Of a stretch of DNA of 64,000 bases, positions 53,061 through 64,000 are shown in pieces. Position 1 is the first letter of the stretch. Each line of letters starts with the position of its first letter. Source of the DNA: Branchiostoma floridae (taxonomy: Eukaryota; Chordata; Leptocardii; Amphioxiformes; Branchiostomatidae); NCBI RefSeq assembly GCF_000003815.2, contig NC_049981.1, positions 26,931,785-26,995,784 on the forward strand, in the 5' to 3' direction. A program made the position numbers and the translations under genes. The notes below the pieces were generated by a model, which did not search any database, was not told where the DNA came from, and worked only from the letters and a program-made list of their open reading frames with translations.

Positions 53061-55990
53061 GCTAGTGCTCTTTTATACGGTAGGTTGATGAATGGGCCCG
53101 ACTCGCAGAAGCCAAAGCGAACAAAACGAGCAGTTGTGATTAAAATTTCTGGCTGTTACAGGGTGCACATTATCCTAACAGACTGTGTGGACGGTGTGAA
53201 AAATAACAATTACGCTCTGTCTGTGAAATATTGCAGTTCGACGGGAAATTGTTTTGTTGCCCCGCCAAAAGAGACAGCTTACGTCCTCGACTTGTTTGAA
53301 GTCGCCGCTCCTTAGGCGCTCAATTAAAAGCCTATCAGTTTTAAAGTAAATCAACGCCTATCAAAAGTGTCAGATCAAACAAAATGATTATTATCATAGA
53401 CCGCCCACCCCATTTATCACTCTCCATCATTCGGTAATCCTACTGACACGTTTATATTTGGAACAATAACAGGCCGGACGACAAAGGACGCACACGGGGT
53501 AACCAGAATCACACCAAATGTGTGAATGGCAGCAAGTTAGGGCTTCGGGAAGGCTAGGAGCGCGGCGGGCAAGTTTGCTGAACCTATTCAAGGCGGCTTT
53601 TTGGCCTCTGTAGTAACAACTTACGACAGCCAGGCTGGCCCTGGGGGCATTGGCGGGTACATGTGGTTTTCATAAAGGCTGCTCCGGGCCTGTCAGGCCA
53701 GTCAGATACGCACGATTACCGGTGCCTCCGCACAAAGATCTTGCTCTTTAATCATACGCCCTGTGACGGGTGCCAATTTCTGGACAGCCATGCATGGCTA
53801 AACTATCGCGGGCGCTTGCCATCTCCCAACCACGATGATATATGGTGCCCTTTTTACACCGGACGTGCGTGAGAAGCCAGTTGAAAACGTGTTCCCCGGG
53901 CGGGCAGAAGAACTCGCAGTAGGCGAGGGGGAAAAGGGACCGAGCTGCTCAGCGTCCTCTCCTTTTATGGCCAGCCCTATATTTAGCCGAGAACGTGTGT
54001 TTCCTTAAAGTTTACGGTGCCGCGAAACACGCAAACACAAGAAGAGGACAACACGTTGATTGAAAGGCACTGAGTGAGCGCTAGAAACCCGCAACAAGAC
54101 AGTAACACACACCGAAGCGACGACGGCTCCAGAACGACAGGCCCTCGACAGGGCACATTTGGTCTTGACAGACCGGCCTATTGTGACGCCAGTTGTTCAC
54201 ACACCAAACACTTCATTTCTTCTCTCCCCCAAAAGAAACATCTGCGAAGGACTGTTGAACCATAAGCAACTGTCAAAAACCTAGTCGAGTCATAACAAAC
54301 TGCTTGACCAGAAGCTCTTGTTCTCCCCACAACGCCCGACTGACCTGGCCATGCACCAAACAAAGGGGGAGGGCAAGCCGCCTTATCGTTTGCACCGAAT
54401 GGGCGGGAAACCTCCCTCTGAGAGGTTGGCAACTTCGTCGTCTGGATTAACCACTTTCCTTTATCGGCGGTTTTGATTCTACAAACTTCCCTGATGAAGC
54501 TCGCGATAAAAATTGGGTTAAAATGGTTGGCCCAGGCCGTATTTCTCTGGTTTCAGGAAGGAGTGATTTTGGCGAATTCCAGCGTGTAACCCTTACCAAC
54601 CCGTAACTTGATGGATTACTAGGGAAGGCGGCATCCCTTTTTTCTCGGTTTGATGGATGGGGCGTGGGACATTATGGACATTACCCCCGTATCGTGTATT
54701 ACCGCTGGGTATCATTTGGTATTTTAGAGCAATCAATTTTCCTAAAGAGAAGTAACATAAGGCTGGCCCCGGTTTGACACGGAGCAAAACTTCTCAAACC
54801 CCTCTGTTTACAGAAATCTTGCCCGGTAGCTTTTTTAACGGGGACTGTGTGTCACAGCGTGTTGGGAGAGCGGCGCAAGCGAACACCAACTAGCCCCAGA
54901 CCACCCAAGAACCCGAACTTTTTAGCGAACCGCCTTTGATAAGTTCCCCGGGCCTGTCAGTACTTGGCTGGCTCAATATTAAACGCTGTTGACAGCTTGC
55001 GAGGTCTGTACATCCAACTAGTTGTTCTGTTTGTGCTCGGCCGGCGGGATTGCGCGCTAGGCTCAGACGGAGAAAAAGCAGGCCCAAGCCGTCAATTTGC
55101 GATGAAAGGGGACGGTGCCCTGTCACAAGAACCGCGCCTGGGAAGTTTGTTTATTGCGGAAAGGTGTGTACTGCGCATCTGGAGTCCACACCATTCGGCT
55201 AATTCTCCCACCATAAACTAATAACCGCTCTAAATTATCGCCACTCTTTAAATGGGTCTCTGATTGATTATGAACTTTGTGATAGTGTGTAAATCACCAC
55301 GGGGGTGCGAATTGGTCATGTGGCTCTCAACTTTGGACCAAATCCGGAGATTATAGCTTCTCTGTCGGCGATTTTTTTCTCTGCGTCGTGACTGAGACAC
55401 CGACAGTGCCCACTTATTTTTGTTGTTGTTCGTGGTTCTCAGGAAATTGGACGCACCAGGCTGCACCGTCCGTCCGTTCTTAGGACCAAGTCAAGACCTC
55501 CATGTTCGGACACATAAAGGCTGCATCCTTGTTTGGACATAACACAGCGTTGGTGTTGATCCGGGAGACAATGTACGTCATAAGGGAACATTTTCGACAT
55601 TTTTGTCCAACAGTAAATAAGCAAATAACCATCTGAGGGGCTATTCATTTCGTGCCATCATAATAAAGCTGACAGCAAGCAGATGTTAGGGGCAAAATAG
55701 ATGCTTTATTACACTTTCCGGGGTACGCTTTGTTGCTACTTTTTTTTTCAGTTTGAGCGCAGTCCATCACCCCAAGTTGGCCGGATCTAAACCGTAAAAG
55801 GGACCAAAAGAAACGCAAATATAATTTCATTAAAGACTTAAAAGTAAATCATGTCTCTTTGTGTTGACACTTCAAGGCAAAGCAGCGTTTTGAACGTCTA
55901 ATAAAATTTTTGTGGTCTGCACTTTTTTTGAAGGCGCAGATCTTTAATCGCTCTATGAAGTATCGGCAGTCGCATCTGAAGTCTATTTGC
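53060..55990. other. single-copy, regulatory-looking DNA
   Basis: Balanced composition, no repeats recognised, no convincing gene. Multiple homeodomain-type cores and ATTGACAG-like sequences. Likely part of the cis-regulatory domain of the zinc-finger gene (inference). Confidence 0.35.
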
Positions 55991-58050
55991 TTCAAGAATA
56001 CACATTTTACCCCCTAGGTCTCCCCCCGATAATTACAATCACAATTCGCAGTAGGAGTGACAGTATGTATTGAGGGGGAAAGCAAAGCCGCTGACAAGTG
56101 AAAATGGGACCAAGTTTCTTGCCTCAGAATTCGGTACCTTTAATCCCCACGGGGTTTCTACCCTGTGCTACCATGAGAGAGTTATCATTCTGCTTTGACA
56201 AAAGAGGTCGAAAATACCGCCGCTTTGAAGCTATGCATGCCCGGACACCTTCTAAGTGGAGAGAAATGGTTTGCAAATCGAGGTTAGTTCCAGAAAAAGA
56301 ACCCATTTCTATGAAAATAAAGCAGACGGTTTTCTCACAATGCATACTCACAGTAATGGTCATCTAATGCCCTTTTACAGACATAAAATTCTTAGCTCAT
56401 GTTTGTACTTTCATCTGGAACAATGCTACAGAGGGGATACAAGCGACGAGAAAATTATCGGGTTCTAGTCTAGTCTAGTTATGTGACATTGACGTCTATG
56501 TTAAAAACAGGGACTACAAGAGAGTCTGAGGTTTACCTTATGTGAAACCCGAAATAAATGAAATTCGAAAGTAAAAGCAACTTCCCATTGCCCTCACTAT
56601 TTCCTAGTTCATCAATTAGAACTTTAGGCTAAGTTTATTCTCAGTGTAACACAAACTCTGCTGTCCGGGCTGTAAACTGGCCCCTCCTGCAATGTTGGGC
56701 GGTCTGTATACCTCTAAATGGCAAAGTCTTGTATCCCTCTTTCAGCCTCCTTGCTTGTATCTATGGAAAATATGTCAAGGACATGTAGCATTTGTCATTG
56801 TATATAAACTGTGTTGTGTGGAAGACTATGGGAACATGCTTTTACAGTGGAAGGACAAAAGCAATTCTGGAAGACTTTTTGTGAGATGATATATTTCAGA
56901 TACTAGAGTAAAACGTAAAAATGAGTTTAAATAATACGATTAGTTCACAGGGACCAAACTTATACAAAGTGTCAGAAAAAAAAGAAAGTTCGCTGATCCA
57001 GGATAAAACATACACACTTTAAGTTCCTTTTCACTTGTCCGTCTGAGGTTGGATACCTGCTGTTAGTATGTTTTCCCACCCAAATCTCCTTCGAGTGCTT
57101 GCGTTAAGTATGGCTGGAACGCTGACACAATTGAATCAGTTCGTTCGTTTGTTTGTTATCCTTTATGTATTCACGAAGAACTCAAATCGGTCTTTCTGGG
57201 ATCACGAAGGAAGATGTATGGATCAGACAACATAAAACAAAGATATAGATCACATGGTTGCACGTGGAAGTCCAAATAAATCCATAAACGAATACGCATG
57301 TTAACATGTTGGGTAGCCGAACTATGGGGTACAGCAAGAAGAGCAGTCTTCACTGGTATAATCTATCTATATTAAAAGTTCATTCAGAACAGATTTAATT
57401 GTCACTATAAAGGCCCTATTCCTACTCCCTATCTTGTAATACTAGTAGTCAATGGGTGAACTACTAAATTTATTTACATCTACCAAGCTAGCCTTCAGCG
57501 CATATATTAATAATCACGGTGCAATAACGATATGTTTGTGAGACACAAAAACATAACTCTCTCATCCTATGTTCTTTTCAGCCTTTTTGATCGGACGACA
57601 AGTAGAGCTAACCAACAGTAACATGTGTAACGAATTTGCTGGTCTTGAACAATGCAAAATGGCGCAGACCAAGGACGCTTTGTTAAGTTAGAGGAAAAAT
57701 TAGTGTTCGCTGATATTTTGATTGACTGCATAAATTGGTTTCTTTCTTATTTCTTTCGTTGAAACTTGACCTGGCATTTAAAGCCATCGGTTCTTATTTG
57801 TTTGGTGAAAGAATGACAAGAAATCAAATAATTTGACAAATGTGGAAAGCTAACACTAAGCTAGCAACACTTACTTATAACAGGCATTGTCCTTATTCCT
57901 TTACTTAGCCTGATAATGGGTTTATAAATTGATAAGAATAAAAGTTTGGTGATTCTTGTGTATTTTGGAGGATAGCAGACTTTAAGCATGTTCGTATGGT
58001 ACAATATGGCGTTGCAGTTTCCCTCTCTCAATATTGTTATAATAATAATA
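55990..58050. other. AT-rich non-coding DNA
   Basis: Short open frames only. Sequence around 57130-57180 (TTCGTTCGTTTGTTTGTT) looks like the low-complexity tail of a retroposon. Nothing else recognised. Confidence 0.35.
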
Positions 58051-58054
58051 ATAA

Positions 58055-58202
58055 TCTGGTGTATTTTGCCAGCCAGTAGGTACCCACAGTATGAGTAATG
58101 AGGCTGTTTAACGTGGTCGAGGCACCTCCTCGAGCACGGGACCCCCGTTTTACGTCCCTCCCGGAAGACGATTTCGTGGAAAACTTCGTGAGGCTACAGC
58201 AA
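58055..58202 (-). mobile_element. SINE copy truncated exactly at the 5S-head/body boundary
   Basis: About 95% identical by eye to 11323-11469, from the 3' end through GCTGTAGCCTCACGAAG. The 5S-derived head that should follow at 58200 is absent. On the minus strand the 3' end runs into (ATT)n, a simple-repeat tail. 5' truncation of this kind is usual for reverse-transcribed insertions. Confidence 0.8.
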
Positions 58203-58209
58203 GCAATAC

Positions 58210-58850
58210 TACAAGGTTGATTCAGCCTACTACGTTAGGAAATGGTAGGAAAATCTACTGCCTACATTGACCTAATTCTACATAGTGGTCCATTTATGTA
58301 CTTAGCACATGTGCTCACGGGTTTGTACTAGTAAGAGAGTTACTAATTGTCTTTCTTCTGTCGCATGATATAGCAATTAACTATCTTTGCAATCTAATGA
58401 TCATACTAATTATGCACCTAAAATTTATGCAAACATTAAAGGACAACATGGTCAGCAAATGCCTCGTTTTAGCAAGGACGTTATATGACGTCCTTGGTTT
58501 TAGCAACAAATGCTTGATGGCCGTCGATACGGTTACTGGTTCTTAATTATGCTAATTTGGATGGTGTAATGGAATTTTCATCCGGATTTTCATAAAACGT
58601 GGCGCCAAATGCTGTTTATCTACCATAATTACGTGTTTATTTCTTTTGGAAAGAAAAATATTTAAACATTAGTGGGAAAGAATTGCAAACATAAATAGCA
58701 CACAAATAATCCAGAAACTTTGAAGAACAAAATTGAATGTCTCCTGTAAGAGGAAGCCGAAAGAAAAAGGAAAGAAACTGTTGTAGACATCAAAATAACA
58801 CAATCGCTGCTTGTTACTAGTATGCTGCTGTGCTATTACAATTAAATGTA
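58210..58850. other. AT-rich non-coding DNA
   Basis: A short perfect hairpin CAAGGACGT-TATATG-ACGTCCTTG lies at about 58474-58497. Otherwise nothing recognised. Confidence 0.35.
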
Positions 58851-58856
58851 GAAAAT

Positions 58857-58998
58857 TTGTGTCTGTCTGTGTATGCGTGTTCGTGTGTCTGTATATGTGT
58901 GTGTGTGCCTGTGTATGTATGTATGTATGTTTCAGTGCATAATCATATTTGTGTGTGTGCATGTGTCTATCTGTGTAATAGACTGTATGTTATGTATC
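58857..58998 (+). repeat. imperfect (GT)n/(GTAT)n microsatellite
   Basis: GT- and TATG-rich simple sequence; cysteine-rich open frames on both strands are artefacts of it. Confidence 0.8.
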
Positions 58999-59009
58999 TT
59001 GGCGTGTTT

Positions 59010-62000
59010 GTGTGTATGTACAGGCACGTCGCCTCCGGTCGACCTCCCCAAACGCGGCAGCACTGATCAGCCCCCACGGCTGGCACTACCAAGTGTGGAG
59101 AAACAGCGCTCAACAAGGGATGACGGCGAGCTTTTCATCTGGCACTGTCGAAGGCGAATGGACACAAACTGCCTCGGGTGGATTACCGTGATTAATGTTC
59201 GGGCTTAAAAACACATACTTTCGCCCGGGCTGATGTGACCGATCTGACACCATCGGAGCCTGTGGGATTTCCAACTCTTTCCCCTCGCGTTGTGTCAAAG
59301 ACTGCGGCAATGTTTCCCTCGCTGGCAGACAAGCGATTATCGCAAGCGATTGGCGCTTGACAGTGGGATTTATCAGACAACGGGCAAGGAAAAAGGAGAG
59401 GAAAGCCTTGAAGAAAATGTGTGCCGAAAGGCGAGAAAAACACACGTGGCGGATTTATCGCTTCCCCAACAAGCTGTAACTCCTCTTGTATCCCCCGCAA
59501 ATCCCCAATAGCCCGGCGGGTTAATTTCTCATCTTTAAAAGACTAGCCAGCCCAAATTAAACATCACTGCAATTAAAATAAGCAGGATTACGCATCTGTG
59601 GCTTGGTGGAAGCAGGCATCCTTGAAATGTCAGCGACATTAGAGCGGGCATACATCACAAGCCGCCGCCGCGCGAGGGGTAATTTGGAACTAAATGTCAC
59701 ACTCTGTGTGCTCTAACTGACTCCCTCCTAAACTCCACACAGCCTCATATGTGAAGAGTGAGGGGAGAACACTTCTTAGCACTGCCTGTCTGGTGCGATG
59801 TTTGAGGAACAAAAAGACTCCATCACTGATTGAGTCGTAAAGTTGTGCGCACGTTTACCAACTTCGAAGTTGTGACACGTCCCCTTGTGCCGATTTACTC
59901 CCCAAAAGCCGACGCGCGGATGACATTAAACAAGTAATCCACGTGGCGTCACAGACCGCAGATACGCCAAAGTTCTCCATAATTGCCATTTTTCATCGCC
60001 AAAAGCATTTGAGCCGAATTTCGGCGAGCAGACGAGCAAAGTGCTTGCATAAATCACCACAGACTCCCTCTCGAACCCTGCTGGCGCCCAACCACTCTAC
60101 AACCCCCACCGAAACGGTTTAGTGTTTGATTGGCAATATTTTCCAATATGGCAGATTCGGAAGCAGAGGCAGAAAAGTAAACTTCCATAATTGGCCGCGA
60201 TATTTGCCGAAATGGCCGAGGCTCTTTAGTGTCGGCCAAATAAAAGACATTAGACTGGCCGCAAGCGACAGGCAGTCAGCCCAGCCGTCGGAAAAGCATT
60301 ACTCAGATACTCTGATGTTATGATAAAATCAGAAAATGGAATTTTTATTATGTGAAGATATATAGTTATAGCTGTCTGACTGACTATTTTCTCAGTTCCT
60401 TGTCGATAGCGCAGCGTGATCGTAATGTTTCCAGTTACCGTACGGCCGTATTTCTCTTTTTCCCAGACGAAAAATGCCCATCCTGTTCAGGCACTAGCTT
60501 TGAAACCGGAGGATGAAAAATAGCGAGGAAGCTCCCAACATCGTTTGATAAACCTGATTTATGACTCTACTAGAGGAATCAACAATACGTAATCGAGACC
60601 ATACACCGCGAAATCGACATCCAAGCAGTTTCCTCTTTTTTCCCCTCGCTCGAAAAGGAAGTCGGTCCATCTCTTGTTACGACTTTGGCGGTACTGGGGC
60701 ATTCATAATTTATACCGCGATATCTTCGCCTCTTTGTGACAGAGCTTCATATATAATTGATATGGCTTGATGTATTTGGAGCCGAAGGCGTAGACATGTC
60801 GTACTGTAGGGCTATCCGTCCGGCTATGGGGTGGGGAGGGGTCATTTCGCCTGGGTTATGGATATATCCACAGGGAGAAGACGAGAGTTCGTACTCAATT
60901 GAAAGATAGAAGCCACTTAGCATGAGATATTCATTCTTCATATATCAAAAGTAACATTTTCCTGGCGGCACATCTATCGGCAGAGATTATCTAGCCCAAG
61001 ACCGGATAGACCACCGTCGCCGGGACAATGTAGTAAATTAAGCGACCATTTGGGCACACGTCTCCGTTTGAAATTGTCCTTGTCCCTTTTTTTTATTACC
61101 TCCAGCCTAAGCCCGCGCGTGACAAACCGGAGCGATATGAGGTTTTCGCTAGTAAATTAAAATCTACTTACCGAGTGTAAAGAACCATCCTCCTTCAAAA
61201 GGTCGTAATTTTGGCGGGAAATTAGTTGCGAGTCAGACGGTTCGCTCTTTGTTTCACACGATTAATGAGTTCATTTGAACTTTCCGGGGCGAAAAAAGTC
61301 CTCGCCTGCCTAATATAATCATCTATCACGGAGTAATTTCCCAGGAAAATGAACCGTTTCGGAATGAAAAACGCATGAGAGAAATTAACTGATACTTCAC
61401 TTGTAGCCGCTAATTCGAAGAAAATTAGGTTTGAAGTTACGTATCACCGTCCAATGATGATTATTTGGCTGCGGTTATTCATATTGATTAGGTGTCAGCG
61501 CGGGTGGAATACTGTAACGTGTTTGTAATGGGAGTTTGGGGTGGGGCAGGGGTTGGCGGAGGGCGACGTCCCCTCAATTTAGCCAGAAAATTAATGATCT
61601 CAATTTTCGGCGACTTTGGCTGGGCCTGTACCTGGGATGGGTAGACTCATGTGAAACAAACCCATTTGAAATGTGCTACAAGGCCCCGTAGATCACCCGA
61701 CAAACTGACACGTTGTCAATTCTTAATTTCTGTAGGCGCGACCTTTGCGGGCTAGGGGAGCGTGGCAACTTCATTTTAGGAGGGACCGATATCACGGCCT
61801 GATGACACCAATTCGGGACCCACCAAGATGCAGAGGGGGGCGACGCAGTCTTTTTAATGGCGGATTGTGCAAATACTAAACACACATTTCGAATTGAATC
61901 TGTATCTACCAGTATGAGTGTGAAATATAATTGTACCCTAAAATTATTTGTAGTCATCATTTTACATTGCAGTGCTTCTTTTATGTCTAAAATGAAACTA

Positions 62001-62840
62001 ATGGGTTATTAGAGTTGATGATATGGAAATGTTTGCCAGAAAATGTTTAAGAAGAAATTCAGAAAGTGTTCTCTCCCCCTCCAAAGTTTGAAGTTGAAAC
62101 AGTTCTGATGGAAACTTCTCTGTGAAGAGGGACGTGCTGGCGGGGAGGAAAATTAAGAGTTAGCCGCGAATTTCAGAAAAGAACAACCAAGGAGTGGAAA
62201 ATGAGGGCTTGGGATCGGCTCAAAGGGTTTATTCCGCTGAGGTCGGGTGGAAAAAGTGGATAATGAGCGCTCTGGGAGTCGGAGACGGAGATTTTAATTA
62301 CTCTTTTCAAGCCGTAAGTGAGCCCAGAAGCGAACGACGCGGTTGATCAAATATGTAATTAAGACCCCCTAAACTCAAATGCATCCGACAAATGGGGGCT
62401 CTTGGCGGATTAGACTCGTCTACATCCCTCGGACGGAACTTTATCCGCACAGACAGTCTGGCTTTCTGTACCGACGGTACTGTACATGTCACAGAATAAA
62501 CCTGGGAACTACCGCTTATCAACATTATTGGAAACGCAGCTTCCCGTCAGCATCTTTTTGCCTCACAATCCTCAACATCACCTTTCTACTGACTAACACC
62601 ACGCACGTCATTGTCGGCTATGATGGCGAAGTTTGAAAGTTTTAGAGTATGGTTTACTTCTCCTTCACTGTAGTCTACAACAAGCGGTGCAGTATCATAC
62701 GCCAAATGGTACATCTTTGACCGACGCTGTTAAAGACCTGAATTCGCCTCATTGTCCACCTATCTTTGCTAACTTGTTTAATGAAATGTGTACCATCTAC
62801 AAGTATCCACACCTGCCGACAGCAGGGACCAAGAAAATCT
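59010..62840. other. single-copy, regulatory-looking non-coding DNA
   Basis: Balanced composition with many homeodomain-type cores and no repeats recognised. Overlapping 60-110-codon frames at 59020-59510 and 61676-62850 carry no recognisable domain. Consistent with more distant enhancers of the zinc-finger gene; conservation is untested. Confidence 0.35.
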
Positions 62841-62847
62841 GGTCTGT

Positions 62848-62945
62848 ATGAACAGGTGGTCACTATTCCAAAGGGCCACCAAAAAGTGGTCACCCTGGCC
62901 AGGGCAGGTGTTTCTTATGTAGAGGCGATCATTGTTGTACAGGTG
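62848..62945 (+). repeat. interspersed repeat (shared with 30530-30630)
   Basis: ACAGGTGGTCACTATTCC, then AAAGGGCCACCAAAAAGTGG, match the minus strand of 30530-30630 in the same order. Confidence 0.65.
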
Positions 62946-62994
62946 TGATAGAGTGCACATCTCTTGTTTTCAACACAGGTTTGGAGTAGAAATT

Positions 62995-63207
62995 GTCTCG
63001 CCTCCTTCGCAGACTTCTAGCAGCACCAGCTTGTTTTGCAGGAGCGCTGATTGGCGATTTTCAACATGGGCTAATGTTCTCTAATGCCGGGAGATCGAGT
63101 TTCGCGCTTGTGGCTAGAGAACCTTAGCCCATGTTGAAAGTCGCCAATCAATGCCCTCGCAAAAAGAAAGGCATAGTGCTGCTAGAAAACTACGAGGGAG
63201 GCTAGAC
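62995..63207. mobile_element. 213-bp fold-back (MITE-like) element
   Basis: Arms of about 88-93 bp (62995-63082 and 63115-63207) are inverted copies sharing GATTGGCGA(C/T)TTTCAACATG, GGCTAA and GTGCTGCTAGAA at matching distances. The loop is ~32 bases. No open frame and no clear target duplication. Confidence 0.7.
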
Positions 63208-63209
63208 AT

Positions 63210-64000
63210 TGGTCAAATATTGCTAGTTGCCTACAATGGAAATCTAATGTGCTTTCCTGGAAAATCATTCTATCTTTCAGGCCAACTTTTTACTATTTTC
63301 TCCGTTCCCAGATGGGTCTGGCACTACGAGACCCGACGCCACATCGCCTCTCTCTCTCTCTCTCACCAGAACTTCCTGGAAAGTAATAGAAATTGGCTAA
63401 AATGGATGACATTATGCAAGAGGAGTTAGGCTTTCCTGCCATAGAGTACCATTTGCCTGTACAAGGAACCTTGTAGTAGGCTACAATGACTCCGGCAAGT
63501 GACAATATGGCACTACGATGACTCGGAAAGCGCGCCAAGCCACACCAAACTGGACCCTGCCGCCAACTCAGCTAACCCCGAACGTGACATCGGCGGGATT
63601 TATCCCACTTATCGCCCTGTTCCGTGTGGGATGCCATCAGTCCCCCATCACCTGTTTAGGACGGAGGCAAAATCGAATTTGCCAGGTGGAAGCCATGTAA
63701 AACCAGGCTGTGGAACCGGTCTCAGGGGCGCTGTTCACCAGCCCTGACGGAAATTGCGCAGAATTTTATATTTCGCGTATTTATCACTCTCAGGTATCCA
63801 TCGATTTCCCCCCGCGCGATGATATATTAGGGTAATTCGCGGAAGCGGGATAGTGGAGTGTAAGTTTGATATAGTTTGAGTGGCCGCCATTAAAAATTCA
63901 GGCCCCTGGTAAATAGATAGCGCCGGGAAAGTTTGGCAACCGTCTTCGGACGATCTATTGGAGATTTAGCCGTGATGAATGATGGGATAGTGGCCGTACA
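63210..64000. other. non-coding DNA to the window end
   Basis: A short (CT)n tract lies at about 63347-63363. The remainder is unique, regulatory-looking sequence without a recognisable gene. Confidence 0.35.

Noticed and set aside
52435-53088. 217-codon plus-strand open frame upstream of the zinc-finger gene
   Set aside because: It lies in GC-rich DNA where stops are rare, overlaps a long frame on the other strand, and has no domain, repeat or splice signal that supports translation.
58830-59208. Cysteine-rich plus-strand frames and a possible exon at 59020-59208
   Set aside because: The first part is translated GT microsatellite; the acceptor-like CAG before 59023 lacks a pyrimidine tract and the peptide is not recognisable.

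Overview
This window looks like intergenic and genic DNA from an invertebrate chordate, most likely a lancelet (Branchiostoma). I infer this from one recognisable gene, a two-exon, lancelet-like member of the ZNF503/ZNF703 (Nlz/Noc/Elbow, 'NET') family, and from a dense mix of small hairpin elements (MITE-like), hAT and mariner derivatives, and tRNA- and 5S-headed SINEs with spliceosomal signals throughout. No bacterial operon, CRISPR or phage structure is present. The species call is inference, not a database match.

Layout: 0-17 kb is accessory, repeat-rich DNA. It holds a 69-bp tandem repeat (1.8-2.1 kb), diverged tandem copies of exon-like membrane-segment sequence (5.8-14.4 kb), two adjacent copies of an ~860-bp inverted-repeat element (8.7-10.5 kb), a 5S-rRNA-headed SINE (11.3-11.6 kb), an internally deleted mariner element (12.5-13.0 kb), and a ~1.5-kb minisatellite of about 36 units of ~43 bp (14.56-16.1 kb). 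17-31 kb is mostly unique non-coding DNA with fold-back elements and a possible retrotransposon fragment. 31-34.5 kb looks like unique regulatory-type DNA. 35.2-39.1 kb carries two near-identical hAT-type elements in head-to-head inverted orientation around an assembly gap. 39-44 kb holds another hAT MITE with a clean target duplication and several uncharacterised exon-like open frames. 45-48.5 kb and 51.5-64 kb look like cis-regulatory territory around the zinc-finger gene, which lies on the minus strand at 49.15-51.47 kb (505 codons, one 800-bp phase-0 intron).

The most interesting signal is a motif not explained by any gene: RE1/NRSE-type sites (the operator of the vertebrate neuronal repressor REST/NRSF). 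Four isolated copies lie at 1777, 20128, 23589 and 26653. The repeating unit of the 14.56-16.1 kb minisatellite is itself an RE1-like sequence on the minus strand, and two of its units carry the canonical core CAGCACCAAGGACAG. The chance expectation for the 12 fixed core bases in this window is about 0.008 sites; I count six. A second regulatory signal is a cluster of PBX/MEIS (TGATTGACAG) decamers at 45.4-45.8 kb, with related sites immediately upstream of the zinc-finger gene.

Apart from the zinc-finger gene, nearly all open frames here are chance or shadow frames. Several stretches are exon-like but decayed or unidentified; they are listed with low confidence.
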